A DNA stretch of 57,377 nucleotides from positions 1-57,377 of the forward strand of contig PLYA01000014.1 of NCBI GenBank assembly GCA_003153315.1, written 5' to 3'. The notes under the pieces are model-generated. The model did no database searches. It was not told the origin of the DNA and worked only from the letters and a program-made list of their open reading frames with translations. The stretch comes from Bacteroidota bacterium. GTDB taxonomy: Bacteria; Bacteroidota; Bacteroidia; B-17B0; Aurantibacillaceae. The position numbers and the translations under genes were made by a program. Below are positions 8,159 to 16,666 of this stretch, piece by piece (the first letter of the stretch is position 1; each line of letters opens with the position of its first letter).

Positions 8159-9952
8159 TTAGAAGCAGTATTTGTTTGCTGCAATTAATTTTTCTGCCAC
8201 AATTTGTCTTGCAATTTTAGGATTAAATGGATCTTGTTTAGTGAAACGCTTCAAGCCCATTAACATCATACGCAATTCATCTCCTTCACCAAAACTGTTT
8301 AAAGCCTCTTTACCATATATTCCAATTTTATCGCAGGCATCATTTATGTAAATACGCATCATGGCAAGTTGCTCTTTGCAAGCTTCTTCCCCACGCATGC
8401 CAACTAATTTTTCAGTACGTAATAAAACAGATTCAGCCACATAAGTTTCAATAGCCATATCTGCAATGTTCATAATAACTTCCTGTTCTTTGCTTAGGGT
8501 AGTCATTAGTTTTTGAACGGCTGCACCTGCTACCATTAAGATTGCTTTCTTATAATTGGCAATTAACTTTTTCTCGTAAGCAAACAACGTTTCATCCGGT
8601 TCACTCATTTCAGGAATACCAACTAACTCAGCAGCTACTTTTTGTGCAGGCCCCATTAAATCAAGTTCACCTTTCATGGCACGTTTTAAAAGCATATCTA
8701 CAATCAACATACGATTAATTTCGTTAGTGCCTTCAAAAATACGATTGATGCGTGCATCGCGGTAAGCCCTATCCATTGGTGCTTCAGCACTATAACCCAT
8801 ACCGCCATAAACTTGTACACCTTCATCAACCACATAATCTAATACTTCAGAGCCATGTACTTTAAGAATCGCGCACTCAACAGCAAACTGTTCAATGCCT
8901 TTTAATTTGGCCTTTGCTTCATCCATACCCCCTTCAATTAAAGCGTGGATAGCATCTTCAATGTTTTGTGCAGCGCGATACGTAGCACTTTCAGAAGCAA
9001 ATATTCTTACAGCTTGTTCGGCTAGTTTATAACGAATGGCTCCATATTTAGATATAGGGCGACCAAACTGATTACGCTCATTAGCATATTCAACTGATTT
9101 TGTAGTTACCTGCTTAGATGCGCCAATAGCAGCACCAGCTAATTTTGCACGACCAATATTTAAAATATTTACAGCAATTTTAAATCCGTTTTCTCTTTCA
9201 GATAAAAGATTTTCAACCGGAACTTTGCAATCGTTAAAGAATACTTGACGCGTAGAGCTTCCTTTAATGCCCATTTTATGTTCTTCGGGGTTTAAAGAAA
9301 TTCCACCAAATGCTTTTTCAACTATAAAAGCAGAAAGATTTTTATCATCATCAATCTTCGCAAATACGGTAAATATATCCGCAAAGCCACCGTTGGTAAT
9401 CCACATTTTTTGTCCGTTAAGGATATAGTGTTTACCATCAGCAGAAAGCTTAGCAGAAGTTTTTCCACTGTTGGCATCAGAGCCACTACCAGGTTCAGTT
9501 AAACAATAGCATGCTTTCCATTCACCTGTTGCTAATTTCGGAATGTATTTAGCTTTTTGTGCTTCGTTACCATAATATAAAATAGGCAAGGTACCAATAC
9601 CTGTATGTGCAGAAAGTGCTACAGCAACCGAATGCGCACCACCGATAACTTCAGTAGTAAGCATGGATGTAACAAAATCAAAACCTAAACCACCTAAGTT
9701 TTCAGGTATAGAAATACCAAGAATACCAAGTTCTCCGGCTTTCTCTAAAATAGAAGGTACAAGACCCGGTTCCTGATTATCGATTTTGTCTAAATGAGGT
9801 AATACTTCCTGTGCAACAAAATCTTCGCAGGTTTTTTTCATCATTAGTTGTTCTTCCGTCCATTGCTCCGGAATAAAAATATCCTGTGCGTTTGTTTCTT
9901 TAATAATAAACTCACCGCCTTTTGTTTTCATAGTTGTTGATTTTGTTTCCAT
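8159..9952 (-). CDS. fadE: Acyl-CoA dehydrogenase, long form
   Basis: 597 residues, near the length of Bacillus FadE and VLCAD/ACAD9-type enzymes. First step of beta-oxidation: FAD-dependent dehydrogenation of acyl-CoA. Features: CYCLTEPGSGSDA at 148-160 (FAD/substrate loop), MWITNGG at 183-189, and FEGTNEINR at 406-414 with Glu407 in the catalytic-base region. A C-terminal extension beyond about residue 430 is the helical domain of the VLCAD subgroup. 18 bp after the thiolase gene; dehydrogenase, thiolase and multifunctional enzyme appear in the same N-A-E order as in Bacillus fadNAE. Confidence 0.93.
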   Translation of the reverse strand: METKSTTMKTKGGEFIIKETNAQDIFIPEQWTEEQLMMKKTCEDFVAQEVLPHLDKIDNQEPGLVPSILEKAGELGILGISIPENLGGLGFDFVTSMLTTEVIGGAHSVAVALSAHTGIGTLPILYYGNEAQKAKYIPKLATGEWKACYCLTEPGSGSDANSGKTSAKLSADGKHYILNGQKMWITNGGFADIFTVFAKIDDDKNLSAFIVEKAFGGISLNPEEHKMGIKGSSTRQVFFNDCKVPVENLLSERENGFKIAVNILNIGRAKLAGAAIGASKQVTTKSVEYANERNQFGRPISKYGAIRYKLAEQAVRIFASESATYRAAQNIEDAIHALIEGGMDEAKAKLKGIEQFAVECAILKVHGSEVLDYVVDEGVQVYGGMGYSAEAPMDRAYRDARINRIFEGTNEINRMLIVDMLLKRAMKGELDLMGPAQKVAAELVGIPEMSEPDETLFAYEKKLIANYKKAILMVAGAAVQKLMTTLSKEQEVIMNIADMAIETYVAESVLLRTEKLVGMRGEEACKEQLAMMRIYINDACDKIGIYGKEALNSFGEGDELRMMLMGLKRFTKQDPFNPKIARQIVAEKLIAANKYCF

Positions 9953-9970
9953 GTTATAAATGTTTTGTTA

Positions 9971-11149
9971 TTAATTTAAAAGCTCAAATACACCAGCAGC
10001 ACCATGTCCAGTACCTATACACATAGTTACTACACCATATTTTTTCTTTTGGCGGCGCAATTCATTAAATATTTGCACCGATAATTTTGCGCCGCTGCAA
10101 CCTAATGGATGTCCTAATGCAATAGCACCACCATTTACGTTTACTTTATCAGGATTGATTTCTAATTTTCTTACAACTGCCAATGATTGAGAAGCAAAGG
10201 CTTCGTTCAATTCAAATAAATCAATATCATTCAATTTTAAACCTGCTTTTTCAACTGCTTTAGGAATAGCCGCAATAGGACCAATACCCATAATGCGCGG
10301 AGGAACTCCTGCCACCGCATGAGATACCATGCGTGCAATTGGTTTTAGGTTTAATTCTTTTACCATGCGTTCACTCATAACAAGAACAAAAGCTGCACCA
10401 TCACTTGTTTGTGATGAGTTACCTGCCGTTACACTTCCACCATCAGCAAATACAGGTTTTAGTTTTGCTAAAGCTTCGGCAGAAGTATCAGCACGTGGAC
10501 CTTCATCGGTATCAATAATCACATCGCGTGTTTTGCGTTTTTGATTTTCATCTAAATACGTTTCAGAAACTTTTACCGGAACAATCTCATCTTTAAACTT
10601 ACCTGCTTTTATAGCAGCAATAGCTTTCTGATGCGAATGATAACTGAACGTATCCTGATCTTCGCGCGACACATTAAATTCTTTAGCAACTGCTTCGGCT
10701 GTTAAGCCCATACCCCAATACCAATCGGCATGTTCTTTTGCGATTTTAGGATTCGGAACAATACGCCAGCCTCCCATGGGAATTAAGCTCATGCTTTCTG
10801 TACCACCTGCAATAATACAATCAGCAAGTCCGGAATGAATTTTTGCAGAAGCAATGGCAATGGTTTCTAAGCCTGACGCGCAATAACGATTAACCGTCAT
10901 ACCCGATACTTTATCAGTATCTAAAGCCATTAAGGAAATCAGACGGGCAACGTTTAAGCCCTGCTCTGCCTCAGGCATAGCGTTACCAACCATTACATCG
11001 TCGATACGTTCTTTATCCAAATTGGGAACAGAGGCAACCAAATGTTTAATTACATCAGCTGCTAAATCATCAGGACGCGTAAAGCGAAACCCACCTCTGT
11101 TGGCTTTGCCTACAGCACTTCTAAAACCTGCTACTATATATGCGTTCAT
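9971..11149 (-). CDS. fadA: Acetyl-CoA C-acyltransferase (thiolase)
   Basis: 392 residues, the normal thiolase length. Catalytic Cys90 in YCASGLE, His347 in GHPLGCSGA and Cys377 in CIGTGHGAAG. The last box has T and H where many thiolases have G and M, a variant I take to be ordinary in this phylum. Performs the thiolytic cleavage of 3-ketoacyl-CoA that ends each beta-oxidation round. A 56-bp gap holding a TGTA heptad repeat and then the four-helix-bundle gene separate it from fadN. Confidence 0.94.
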   Translation of the reverse strand: MNAYIVAGFRSAVGKANRGGFRFTRPDDLAADVIKHLVASVPNLDKERIDDVMVGNAMPEAEQGLNVARLISLMALDTDKVSGMTVNRYCASGLETIAIASAKIHSGLADCIIAGGTESMSLIPMGGWRIVPNPKIAKEHADWYWGMGLTAEAVAKEFNVSREDQDTFSYHSHQKAIAAIKAGKFKDEIVPVKVSETYLDENQKRKTRDVIIDTDEGPRADTSAEALAKLKPVFADGGSVTAGNSSQTSDGAAFVLVMSERMVKELNLKPIARMVSHAVAGVPPRIMGIGPIAAIPKAVEKAGLKLNDIDLFELNEAFASQSLAVVRKLEINPDKVNVNGGAIALGHPLGCSGAKLSVQIFNELRRQKKKYGVVTMCIGTGHGAAGVFELLN

Positions 11150-11160
11150 TTTATTTGTGT

Positions 11161-11195
11161 TGTATTATGTACATTGTATGTTGTACAATGCGCAT
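11161..11195. repeat. TGTA heptad repeat, half copy A
   Basis: Four successive 7-bp units of the form TGTAYNN at 11161, 11168, 11175 and 11182, with a fifth decayed unit at 11189. It lies between the thiolase start and the stop of the four-helix-bundle gene. Only the TGTA and its 7-bp phase are kept; the other three bases vary. Confidence 0.75.
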
Positions 11196-11205
11196 AACAG
11201 GTTAT

Positions 11206-11559
11206 TTATATTTTAATTGATTTTATTAATTTGTTTATCATATTTTGAATATGAACTAATTTGTCTATTTGCTTTTTTAATTCTTCTTCCGAAAGAAATT
11301 CTAATTTACTACTAACTATTAATTGCGATTCTAATTCACAAGCCGAACCCAAAGCTATTCCTAAAAATTGTCTAAACTCCTTTTCATTATTTCTTCCCGC
11401 ACCTTCTGCAATGTTCGATGAAATTGAAATAACGCATCTGTTAATCTGACTAACCAATCCAAATTTTTCTTCTGACGGAAAGAATTTAGTTAGTTTATAA
11501 ACATCAACCGCTAAGTCAATCGAATCTTGCCATATTTTTAGTTCTTTAAACTTATTCAT
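11206..11559 (-). CDS. Four-helix-bundle protein (S23/IVP family)
   Basis: 117 residues. Fits the 23S rRNA-intervening-sequence protein family (TIGR02436-like): KELKIWQDSIDLAVDVYKLT at the start, then the signature FGLVSQINRCVISISSNIAEGAGR at about 38-61 and a helical end with FRQFLGIALGSACELESQL. The family forms pentamers of four-helix bundles and binds nucleic acid; Avd of diversity-generating retroelements belongs to it. Other members are scattered orphan genes. Here it sits in the beta-oxidation operon between thiolase and fadN, with TGTA heptad repeats on both sides, which looks like insertion of a mobile unit. Function unknown. Confidence 0.88.
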   Translation of the reverse strand: MNKFKELKIWQDSIDLAVDVYKLTKFFPSEEKFGLVSQINRCVISISSNIAEGAGRNNEKEFRQFLGIALGSACELESQLIVSSKLEFLSEEELKKQIDKLVHIQNMINKLIKSIKI

Positions 11560-11569
11560 TTTTAGTTAT

Positions 11570-11641
11570 TGTATCCTGTATGTTGTACGTTGTATTTTAT
11601 AGAGCAATTATCATGGTACAAGATACAGCGTACATTGTACA
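11570..11641. repeat. TGTA heptad palindrome, copy B
   Basis: Four TGTANNN units at 11570, 11577, 11584 and 11591, a 16-bp centre, then four NNNTACA units at 11614, 11621, 11628 and 11635. Both arms keep the 7-bp step exactly. It fills the gap between the four-helix-bundle gene start and the fadN stop. Confidence 0.8.
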
Positions 11642-11644
11642 ATC

Positions 11645-14047
11645 TTAATTCCTTAAAATTTTCCCGCCGTTAATAATGCTGTGAATACGCTCAAGCGTTT
11701 TTCTTTCAGAGCAAAGCTGAACAAAAGTTTCTCTTTCTAAATCCAACAGATATTGTTCAGATACCATTGTTGGTTGAGAAAGATTGCCACCTGCCAAAAC
11801 ATATCCTAATTTTTCTGATATCTTTTGATCATGTTCGCTGATGTAATTCCCGCTTTTCATAGAATCTGCACCAACGTATACTAAACCAAGTGCTGTGTTT
11901 CCAAGCACACGAATATCATTTCTTGGAGTCGGTTTGGTATAACCTGCTTCAGCCATTTTTAAACATTCTTCTTTTGCTTCCAGCAATTGACGACTGCGGG
12001 ATACTACCACTTTATCACGACCGGGAACAAGAATACCTAAATCAAATGCTTCGTAAGCTGATGTAGCCACTTTAGCCTGACCAATGGTTAAGAATTTATC
12101 ACGGAAAGCGTTTAATTCTACATCTCCTTCATGCAATGCATCACTTAAACGCAATGCAAATTCTTTTGTACCACCACCGCCGGGAATTAAACCAACACCA
12201 AATTCAACCAAGCCTATATAGGTTTCAGCATGAGCAACCACTTTATCTACGTGTAAACAAATTTCGCAACCACCACCTAAGGTTAGGTTGTGAGGCGCTG
12301 CCACCACAGGAATAGAAGAGTAACGCAAACGCATGGTAGCATTTTGAAACGTTTTTACCGCCATGTTTAATTCATCCCAATTTTGGTCTGCTGCCATCAT
12401 GTATATCATACCCACGTTAGCACCGGCAGAGAAGTTTGCCCCTTCATTACTAATAACCAAACCGCGATAATCTTTCTCGGCAAGTTCAACGGCTTTGTTT
12501 AAGCCCTGCAACACATCACCACCAATGGTGTTCATTTTTGTATGAAACTCGGCATTGATAATTCCATCACCTAAATCGGTAATAGTAACACCACTATTTT
12601 TCCAAATGGTTTTGGTTGGACGGATATTTTCTAACGAAATAAATTCTTCTGTGCCCGGAATTACTTTGTAGGTTTTAGATGGAATATCATAATATTTTTT
12701 AACCCCATCTTCTATTTTATAGAAAGAGGCATTAGACTTCAGCATCTCTGTAACCCATGCAGCAGGCTTGTTTCCGGCTTGCTCCATTAAGGCTACACCT
12801 TCTTTTACACCAATGGCATCCCAATATTCAAACGGACCTAAATCCCAACCGAAGCCTGCTTTTAAGGCATCATCAATACGATATAACTCATCAGCAATTT
12901 CAGGAATACGGTTTGAAACGTATTGAAATAAACCTGCAAAAGTAGCGCGGTAAAAATCACCGGCTTTATCTTTTCCGGCAACTAAAACTTTAACACGCTC
13001 CTTTAGGTTATCAATAGGTTTGGTTAATTCAAGCGTTGCAAATTTTACTTTTTGAGATGGTTTGTATTCCAGTGTTTTTAAGTCAAGCGCCTGTATCTCT
13101 GATTTACCTTCTTTGTTCTTTACTTTTTTATAAAAGCCCTGTCCTGTTTTATCTCCCAGCCATTTGTTCTCTACCATTTTCTTTAAATACTCAGGTAATA
13201 CAAACAAACTGTTGGCTTCATCGTTAGGGCAATTTTGTTTTAAGCCATTAGCTACCAACACCAAGGTATCTAAACCAACCACATCACCTGTACGGAATGT
13301 TGCTGATTTTGGTCTACCTAAAACAGGTCCGGTTAATTTATCAACCTCTTCAACCGTTAAGCCCATTTTCTCTACTATATGAAGCAGCGCCATAATGCCA
13401 TACACACCTACGCGGTTGGCAATAAAGGCAGGGGTATCTTTACACAACACAGTTGTTTTACCTAAATACTTTTCGCCATAATGCGTTAAGAAATCAACCA
13501 CTTCTTTATCGGTATGTGGTGTAGGAATAATCTCTAATAATTTCAGGTAACGCGGAGGATTAAAGAAATGCGTACCGCAGAAATGCGCTTTAAAATCATC
13601 GCTTCTTCCTTCGGTCATTAAATGAATGGGTATACCCGATGTGTTAGATGTAATAAGCGTGCCCGGTTTGCGGAACTTCTCTACGTTTTCAAAAACCTTC
13701 TTTTTAATATCCAGGTTTTCAATTACTACTTCAATTACCCAATCGCAATCAGCAATTTTTTTCATGTCATCATCAAAGTTGCCAATGCTGATACGCGATG
13801 CAAACTTCTTTAAATAAATAGGGGAGGGGTTTGATTTCAATGCAAAAGCCAATGCATCATTTGCAATGCGATTACGAACTGCTTTGCTTTCAAGCGTTAG
13901 TTTTTTTGCTTTCTCGGCATCGTTGGGTTCTTTAGGCACAATATCCAAAAGCAATACTTCGCAACCAATGTTGGCAAAGTGGCAGGCAATACGGCTTCCC
14001 ATAACACCCGAACCTAATACGGCAACTTTTTGAATGATACGTTTCAT
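11645..14047 (-). CDS. fadN: 3-hydroxyacyl-CoA dehydrogenase / enoyl-CoA hydratase multifunctional enzyme
   Basis: 800 residues. Domain order is dehydrogenase first, hydratase last, as in Bacillus FadN and unlike E. coli FadB. Rossmann NAD motif GSGVMGSRIA at 12-21, CGTHFFNPPRYLKLLEIIP in the active-site loop at about 158-176, two C-terminal 3HCDH domains, and from about residue 480 a crotonase domain with GANFSAGANVG and LTLGGGCEICLHVDK oxyanion-hole segments. Catalyses hydration and NAD-dependent oxidation, steps two and three of beta-oxidation. Immediately downstream of marR with an 87-bp gap occupied by a heptad palindrome. Confidence 0.94.
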   Translation of the reverse strand: MKRIIQKVAVLGSGVMGSRIACHFANIGCEVLLLDIVPKEPNDAEKAKKLTLESKAVRNRIANDALAFALKSNPSPIYLKKFASRISIGNFDDDMKKIADCDWVIEVVIENLDIKKKVFENVEKFRKPGTLITSNTSGIPIHLMTEGRSDDFKAHFCGTHFFNPPRYLKLLEIIPTPHTDKEVVDFLTHYGEKYLGKTTVLCKDTPAFIANRVGVYGIMALLHIVEKMGLTVEEVDKLTGPVLGRPKSATFRTGDVVGLDTLVLVANGLKQNCPNDEANSLFVLPEYLKKMVENKWLGDKTGQGFYKKVKNKEGKSEIQALDLKTLEYKPSQKVKFATLELTKPIDNLKERVKVLVAGKDKAGDFYRATFAGLFQYVSNRIPEIADELYRIDDALKAGFGWDLGPFEYWDAIGVKEGVALMEQAGNKPAAWVTEMLKSNASFYKIEDGVKKYYDIPSKTYKVIPGTEEFISLENIRPTKTIWKNSGVTITDLGDGIINAEFHTKMNTIGGDVLQGLNKAVELAEKDYRGLVISNEGANFSAGANVGMIYMMAADQNWDELNMAVKTFQNATMRLRYSSIPVVAAPHNLTLGGGCEICLHVDKVVAHAETYIGLVEFGVGLIPGGGGTKEFALRLSDALHEGDVELNAFRDKFLTIGQAKVATSAYEAFDLGILVPGRDKVVVSRSRQLLEAKEECLKMAEAGYTKPTPRNDIRVLGNTALGLVYVGADSMKSGNYISEHDQKISEKLGYVLAGGNLSQPTMVSEQYLLDLERETFVQLCSERKTLERIHSIINGGKILRN

Positions 14048-14073
14048 ATATTTATTTTATTAGTGCGTTATTT

Positions 14074-14134
14074 TGTATCCTGTACTTTGTATGTTGTACC
14101 CAGGCTGGATACAGAATACAATATACAGCCTACA
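14074..14134. repeat. TGTA heptad palindrome, copy C
   Basis: TGTANNN units at 14074, 14081, 14088 and 14095, a 5-bp centre, and NNNTACA units at 14107, 14114, 14121 and 14128. It ends exactly at the marR stop codon. No gene is inside it, so it resembles a gene-less version of copy B. Confidence 0.8.
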
Positions 14135-14584
14135 TTAGTTCTTTAATAATTTATTTCGTTCTTCAGCTAATCCGGTTATTTCATCAATGGTTTTGTAAAA
14201 ATTTTCTACACGTTCCCTGCCCAGTTTTACTTCTACCAAATGATTAAAGTTTCTTACAATATTTTTTGCCAGCTCTTTTTGTTCTTTGCCTTTTTTGGTA
14301 AGTGTAATCAGTATTTTTCGCTTATCCGCCTTATCGCTTTTGCGGGTAATGAGTTTTTTGTCTTCTAAAGAAGTTATTATGCGCGACAAGGATGTGCTTT
14401 CCATACCCAACTGCGGTGCAATATCAGAAGCAAAAGAACCTTCGTGGCTATCTACATTCAATAAAAAATGTGCCATGGCAATAGTTGCATCGTGCAGCGT
14501 GGCTTCGGCATTGTACATACGACTAACTACCTGCCATGCAGTTTTTAATTTTGAGTCCACTGTTTCGGTATGTTTTTTTACCAT
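14135..14584 (-). CDS. MarR-family transcriptional regulator of the fad operon
   Basis: 149 residues from ATG 14584 (a GTG at 14593 overlaps the promoter element and is less likely). Winged-helix pattern: helix DATIAMAHFLLNVD, then FASDIAPQLGMESTSLSRIITSLEDKKLI (recognition helix with SLSRII) and the wing KSDKADKRKILITLTKKGKE, all classic MarR. First gene of the run into fadN, so it probably represses its own operon and senses an acyl-CoA or fatty acid. The 12-bp palindrome in its promoter recurs upstream of the acyl-CoA synthetase, the best clue to its operator. Confidence 0.9.
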   Translation of the reverse strand: MVKKHTETVDSKLKTAWQVVSRMYNAEATLHDATIAMAHFLLNVDSHEGSFASDIAPQLGMESTSLSRIITSLEDKKLITRKSDKADKRKILITLTKKGKEQKELAKNIVRNFNHLVEVKLGRERVENFYKTIDEITGLAEERNKLLKN

Positions 14585-14592
14585 TGCGAACA

Positions 14593-14624
14593 CAAATGTA
14601 TAAAAATATTATTATGCACGCATA
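14593..14624 (-). promoter_or_regulatory. marR/fad operon promoter with candidate MarR operator
   Basis: On the minus strand the palindrome TATGCGTGCATA (plus 14613-14624) lies 12 bp before TACATTTG (plus 14593-14600), a good -7 element. The ATG at 14584 is only 8 bp further, so the transcript would be leaderless or nearly so. The same 12-mer is found at 23700-23711. Confidence 0.65.
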
Positions 14625-14678
14625 CTAATATGTTAAATATTTATTTTAACAGTTTATGAAGAGATTGTTAAATTATTG

Positions 14679-14787
14679 GGGCGTTCCGGCGCGCTGGCGC
14701 ACTGAGCCTGTCGAAGTGCGCTGGCGGGCTTTACGTTGCAAGCTTTTGGAATTACCCCAAAAAGGATTTTCGTTGCAATCCCTAACG
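14679..14787 (+). repeat. Composite GGCGTTCC repeat, left copy
   Basis: Begins GGGCGTTCCGGCGC, contains an inner palindrome with the common CTTCGACAGGCTCAG element (on the minus strand), continues GGCGGGCTTT and ends with a 27-bp block at 14761-14787 that is exactly repeated in inverted orientation at 20179-20205. Confidence 0.8.
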
Positions 14788-14793
14788 TAAATA

Positions 14794-15546
14794 CTAAGCG
14801 TGTGCTTGTATGCGTGGCGAATTGTTTTTATAATATGAAGCCGTTTGTGGCATTGCATCAAAAGTTTTTCCTTCTAATACTCTGCCTGTTTGGCTTTTTC
14901 TTACGCCACCCCATTGTTTAAAGAAAAAAGCAACTTTAGCTTTTTGACATTGTTCTTTTATATCTATAACCCAAGACTTTTCCATTGGTCTGGATTTCGG
15001 ACCCGATTCACCTCCAACAATAACCCAATCAATATTTTTTAAATTTAGTTTAGGAAGTGCGCTTAATAATGGCTCCAAAGACAGAAATTTTACTTGTGCC
15101 CCTGTATTTCTTAAATAATCAATACGCTCTACTACTCTTGTATCTTCAACCGAAACTCCCATCCAAATATTTGGCGTCCACTTAAGGTGCTTATCATGTT
15201 TCGCTAATACATCTCCACGCTTAGTAAGAACCTGATATGTATGCTGTGGTGTTTCATTCATTACCTTAAAAACTTTTTTTATGTAAGCTAAAGGTACATC
15301 CTTATGAAATAAATCACTCATTGAGTTTACAAAAACCACCTTTGGTTTTTTCCATGTATAAGGTATTTCTAATGTATCAGGATGTATAGCCAGTTTAAAG
15401 TTGTCTTTATATTTTTCTACACCCATTGCGTGTAACCTACGCGACATGGTTTCTGCATAACAAAACTTACATCCGGCAGTTAGTTTATTACAACCCGTTG
15501 TTGGGTTCCATGTCATCTCTGTCCATTCTATACTTGATTGTGCCAT
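14794..15546 (-). CDS. DUF5131 (phage Gp37/Gp68-like) three-Cys protein
   Basis: 250 residues from ATG 15546; an upstream extension to 15642 lies inside the neighbouring gene and is rejected. The N-terminus has SIEWTEMTWNPTTGC and a Cys19-x6-Cys26-x2-Cys29 cluster (GCNKLTAGCKFCYAE), the radical-SAM-like feature of the Gp37/Gp68 family, followed by VFVNSMSDLFH and LTKRGDV, WMGVSVED, SLEPLL and IVGGESG blocks typical of the family. The chemistry is not established. It follows the TcmP partner gene by one base, the arrangement that gave TcmP its name. Found on phages, plasmids and genomic islands. Confidence 0.9.
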   Translation of the reverse strand: MAQSSIEWTEMTWNPTTGCNKLTAGCKFCYAETMSRRLHAMGVEKYKDNFKLAIHPDTLEIPYTWKKPKVVFVNSMSDLFHKDVPLAYIKKVFKVMNETPQHTYQVLTKRGDVLAKHDKHLKWTPNIWMGVSVEDTRVVERIDYLRNTGAQVKFLSLEPLLSALPKLNLKNIDWVIVGGESGPKSRPMEKSWVIDIKEQCQKAKVAFFFKQWGGVRKSQTGRVLEGKTFDAMPQTASYYKNNSPRIQAHA

Positions 15547-15547
15547 G

Positions 15548-16666
15548 TTAAAATAAAGTTGGGTTATAATTAAAATAGATTTTTCTTGGTTCAGATTTAT
15601 ATTCTTGGTAGGTGATATAAAAGGCTTTTTTCCTTCCTGCACTTCCGTCAGCGTTTAAAACATTTAAAATATCTTGCTCTTGCCAATTTCTTAAAACTTC
15701 ATTAGCATGTCGAGGTAGGAAACCTTCGTGTAATGAAAAATAATATACATCTCCGTTATATTTTCTTCCGCTACATATATAATCTTCCAATTTTTTTGGA
15801 AAATCAAGCACCTCTGTACCTGAAAACATTGTGCCTGATTGCTCATACCTAAAAGCCCTTCCTTGTTCTTTGTCAATATCCCATTTTGTTTCTAACATTT
15901 TTTCAAAACCATAAATATGTCCGGTAAAGAAAAATAAAGCAAAAAATTGCCCAGGTTCTCTTTCTAACATAAAAGTATCTACAAAATATTCCGGTAAAAT
16001 GTTTTTCAATCCTTCTTTTATTTTATGTATGTAATCAGGTTGAGATTCAAATTTTGGAATGCCAGTAGGAAATATTTCATCCATAAACTTATATAACGGC
16101 TCATGTCCTGCACTAATGTTTTCAGATTCCATGTTTGCAAATCTGTACATATCTCTAATAGGCAAAAACACTAACACTTCTGATTTCCCAACAGCAAGAA
16201 ATGCTTTTATATCTGCTATACTTATTTCTTTATAACCCTTCGGGTCTAAAAACACAATCGCCTTTTCATTTTTGAATGCAGTTATTTCCGAGCTTATCTC
16301 GCTAACTAAATCCAAATAATTTTTATTAAATATTCTAACAGTGCAATTTGTCGGAAGTTGAGTATTGTCTATAGTAGTTTTTAATTTAGCAATAACCTCA
16401 GAATTAATATCATTAAAAGTAATATTTATCTTAGGCATGTTATTGTTCGATGCGTAGCATGAACTTATTTTATCAATAGCAATTAGTGGACTGCCTTTAT
16501 CTCCATTCTCATAAATTCCCTCTCCTGAAAACAAATCATATAAATGAATGTTAGTTGTATGGCGGTCTTGAGAAATTATAGGTAAATACTTTGCTAAGTA
16601 ACTGCCGTAAAGTTTTACTTTTGCTTGAGAATGATCAAGCATTAATTTATGTGTATCGTTGCTCAT
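15548..16666 (-). CDS. tcmP: Three-Cys-motif partner protein TcmP
   Basis: 372 residues. Opens with HKLMLDHSQAKVKLYGSYL, the usual H-T-x-x-K helix, then HLYDLFSGEG at 41-50 (SAM-type G-loop) and a strand VFLDPKGY at 138-145. This agrees with the TcmP family encoded beside DUF5131 proteins. The methyltransferase-like fold suggests action on nucleic acid or a small molecule, but activity is unproven. The final residues run to 1 bp before the DUF5131 start, so the two are surely co-transcribed. No promoter is recognised upstream; the 620 bp before it are repeat-rich. Confidence 0.88.
   Translation of the reverse strand: MSNDTHKLMLDHSQAKVKLYGSYLAKYLPIISQDRHTTNIHLYDLFSGEGIYENGDKGSPLIAIDKISSCYASNNNMPKINITFNDINSEVIAKLKTTIDNTQLPTNCTVRIFNKNYLDLVSEISSEITAFKNEKAIVFLDPKGYKEISIADIKAFLAVGKSEVLVFLPIRDMYRFANMESENISAGHEPLYKFMDEIFPTGIPKFESQPDYIHKIKEGLKNILPEYFVDTFMLEREPGQFFALFFFTGHIYGFEKMLETKWDIDKEQGRAFRYEQSGTMFSGTEVLDFPKKLEDYICSGRKYNGDVYYFSLHEGFLPRHANEVLRNWQEQDILNVLNADGSAGRKKAFYITYQEYKSEPRKIYFNYNPTLF

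Noticed and set aside
13164..13382. Several plus-strand frames opposite fadN
   Set aside because: Shadow frames of a clearly conserved gene; no independent signal.
15547..15642. Longer N-terminus for the DUF5131 protein
   Set aside because: Would lie inside tcmP and precede the conserved SIEWTEMTWNP start; ATG 15546 gives the normal family start.
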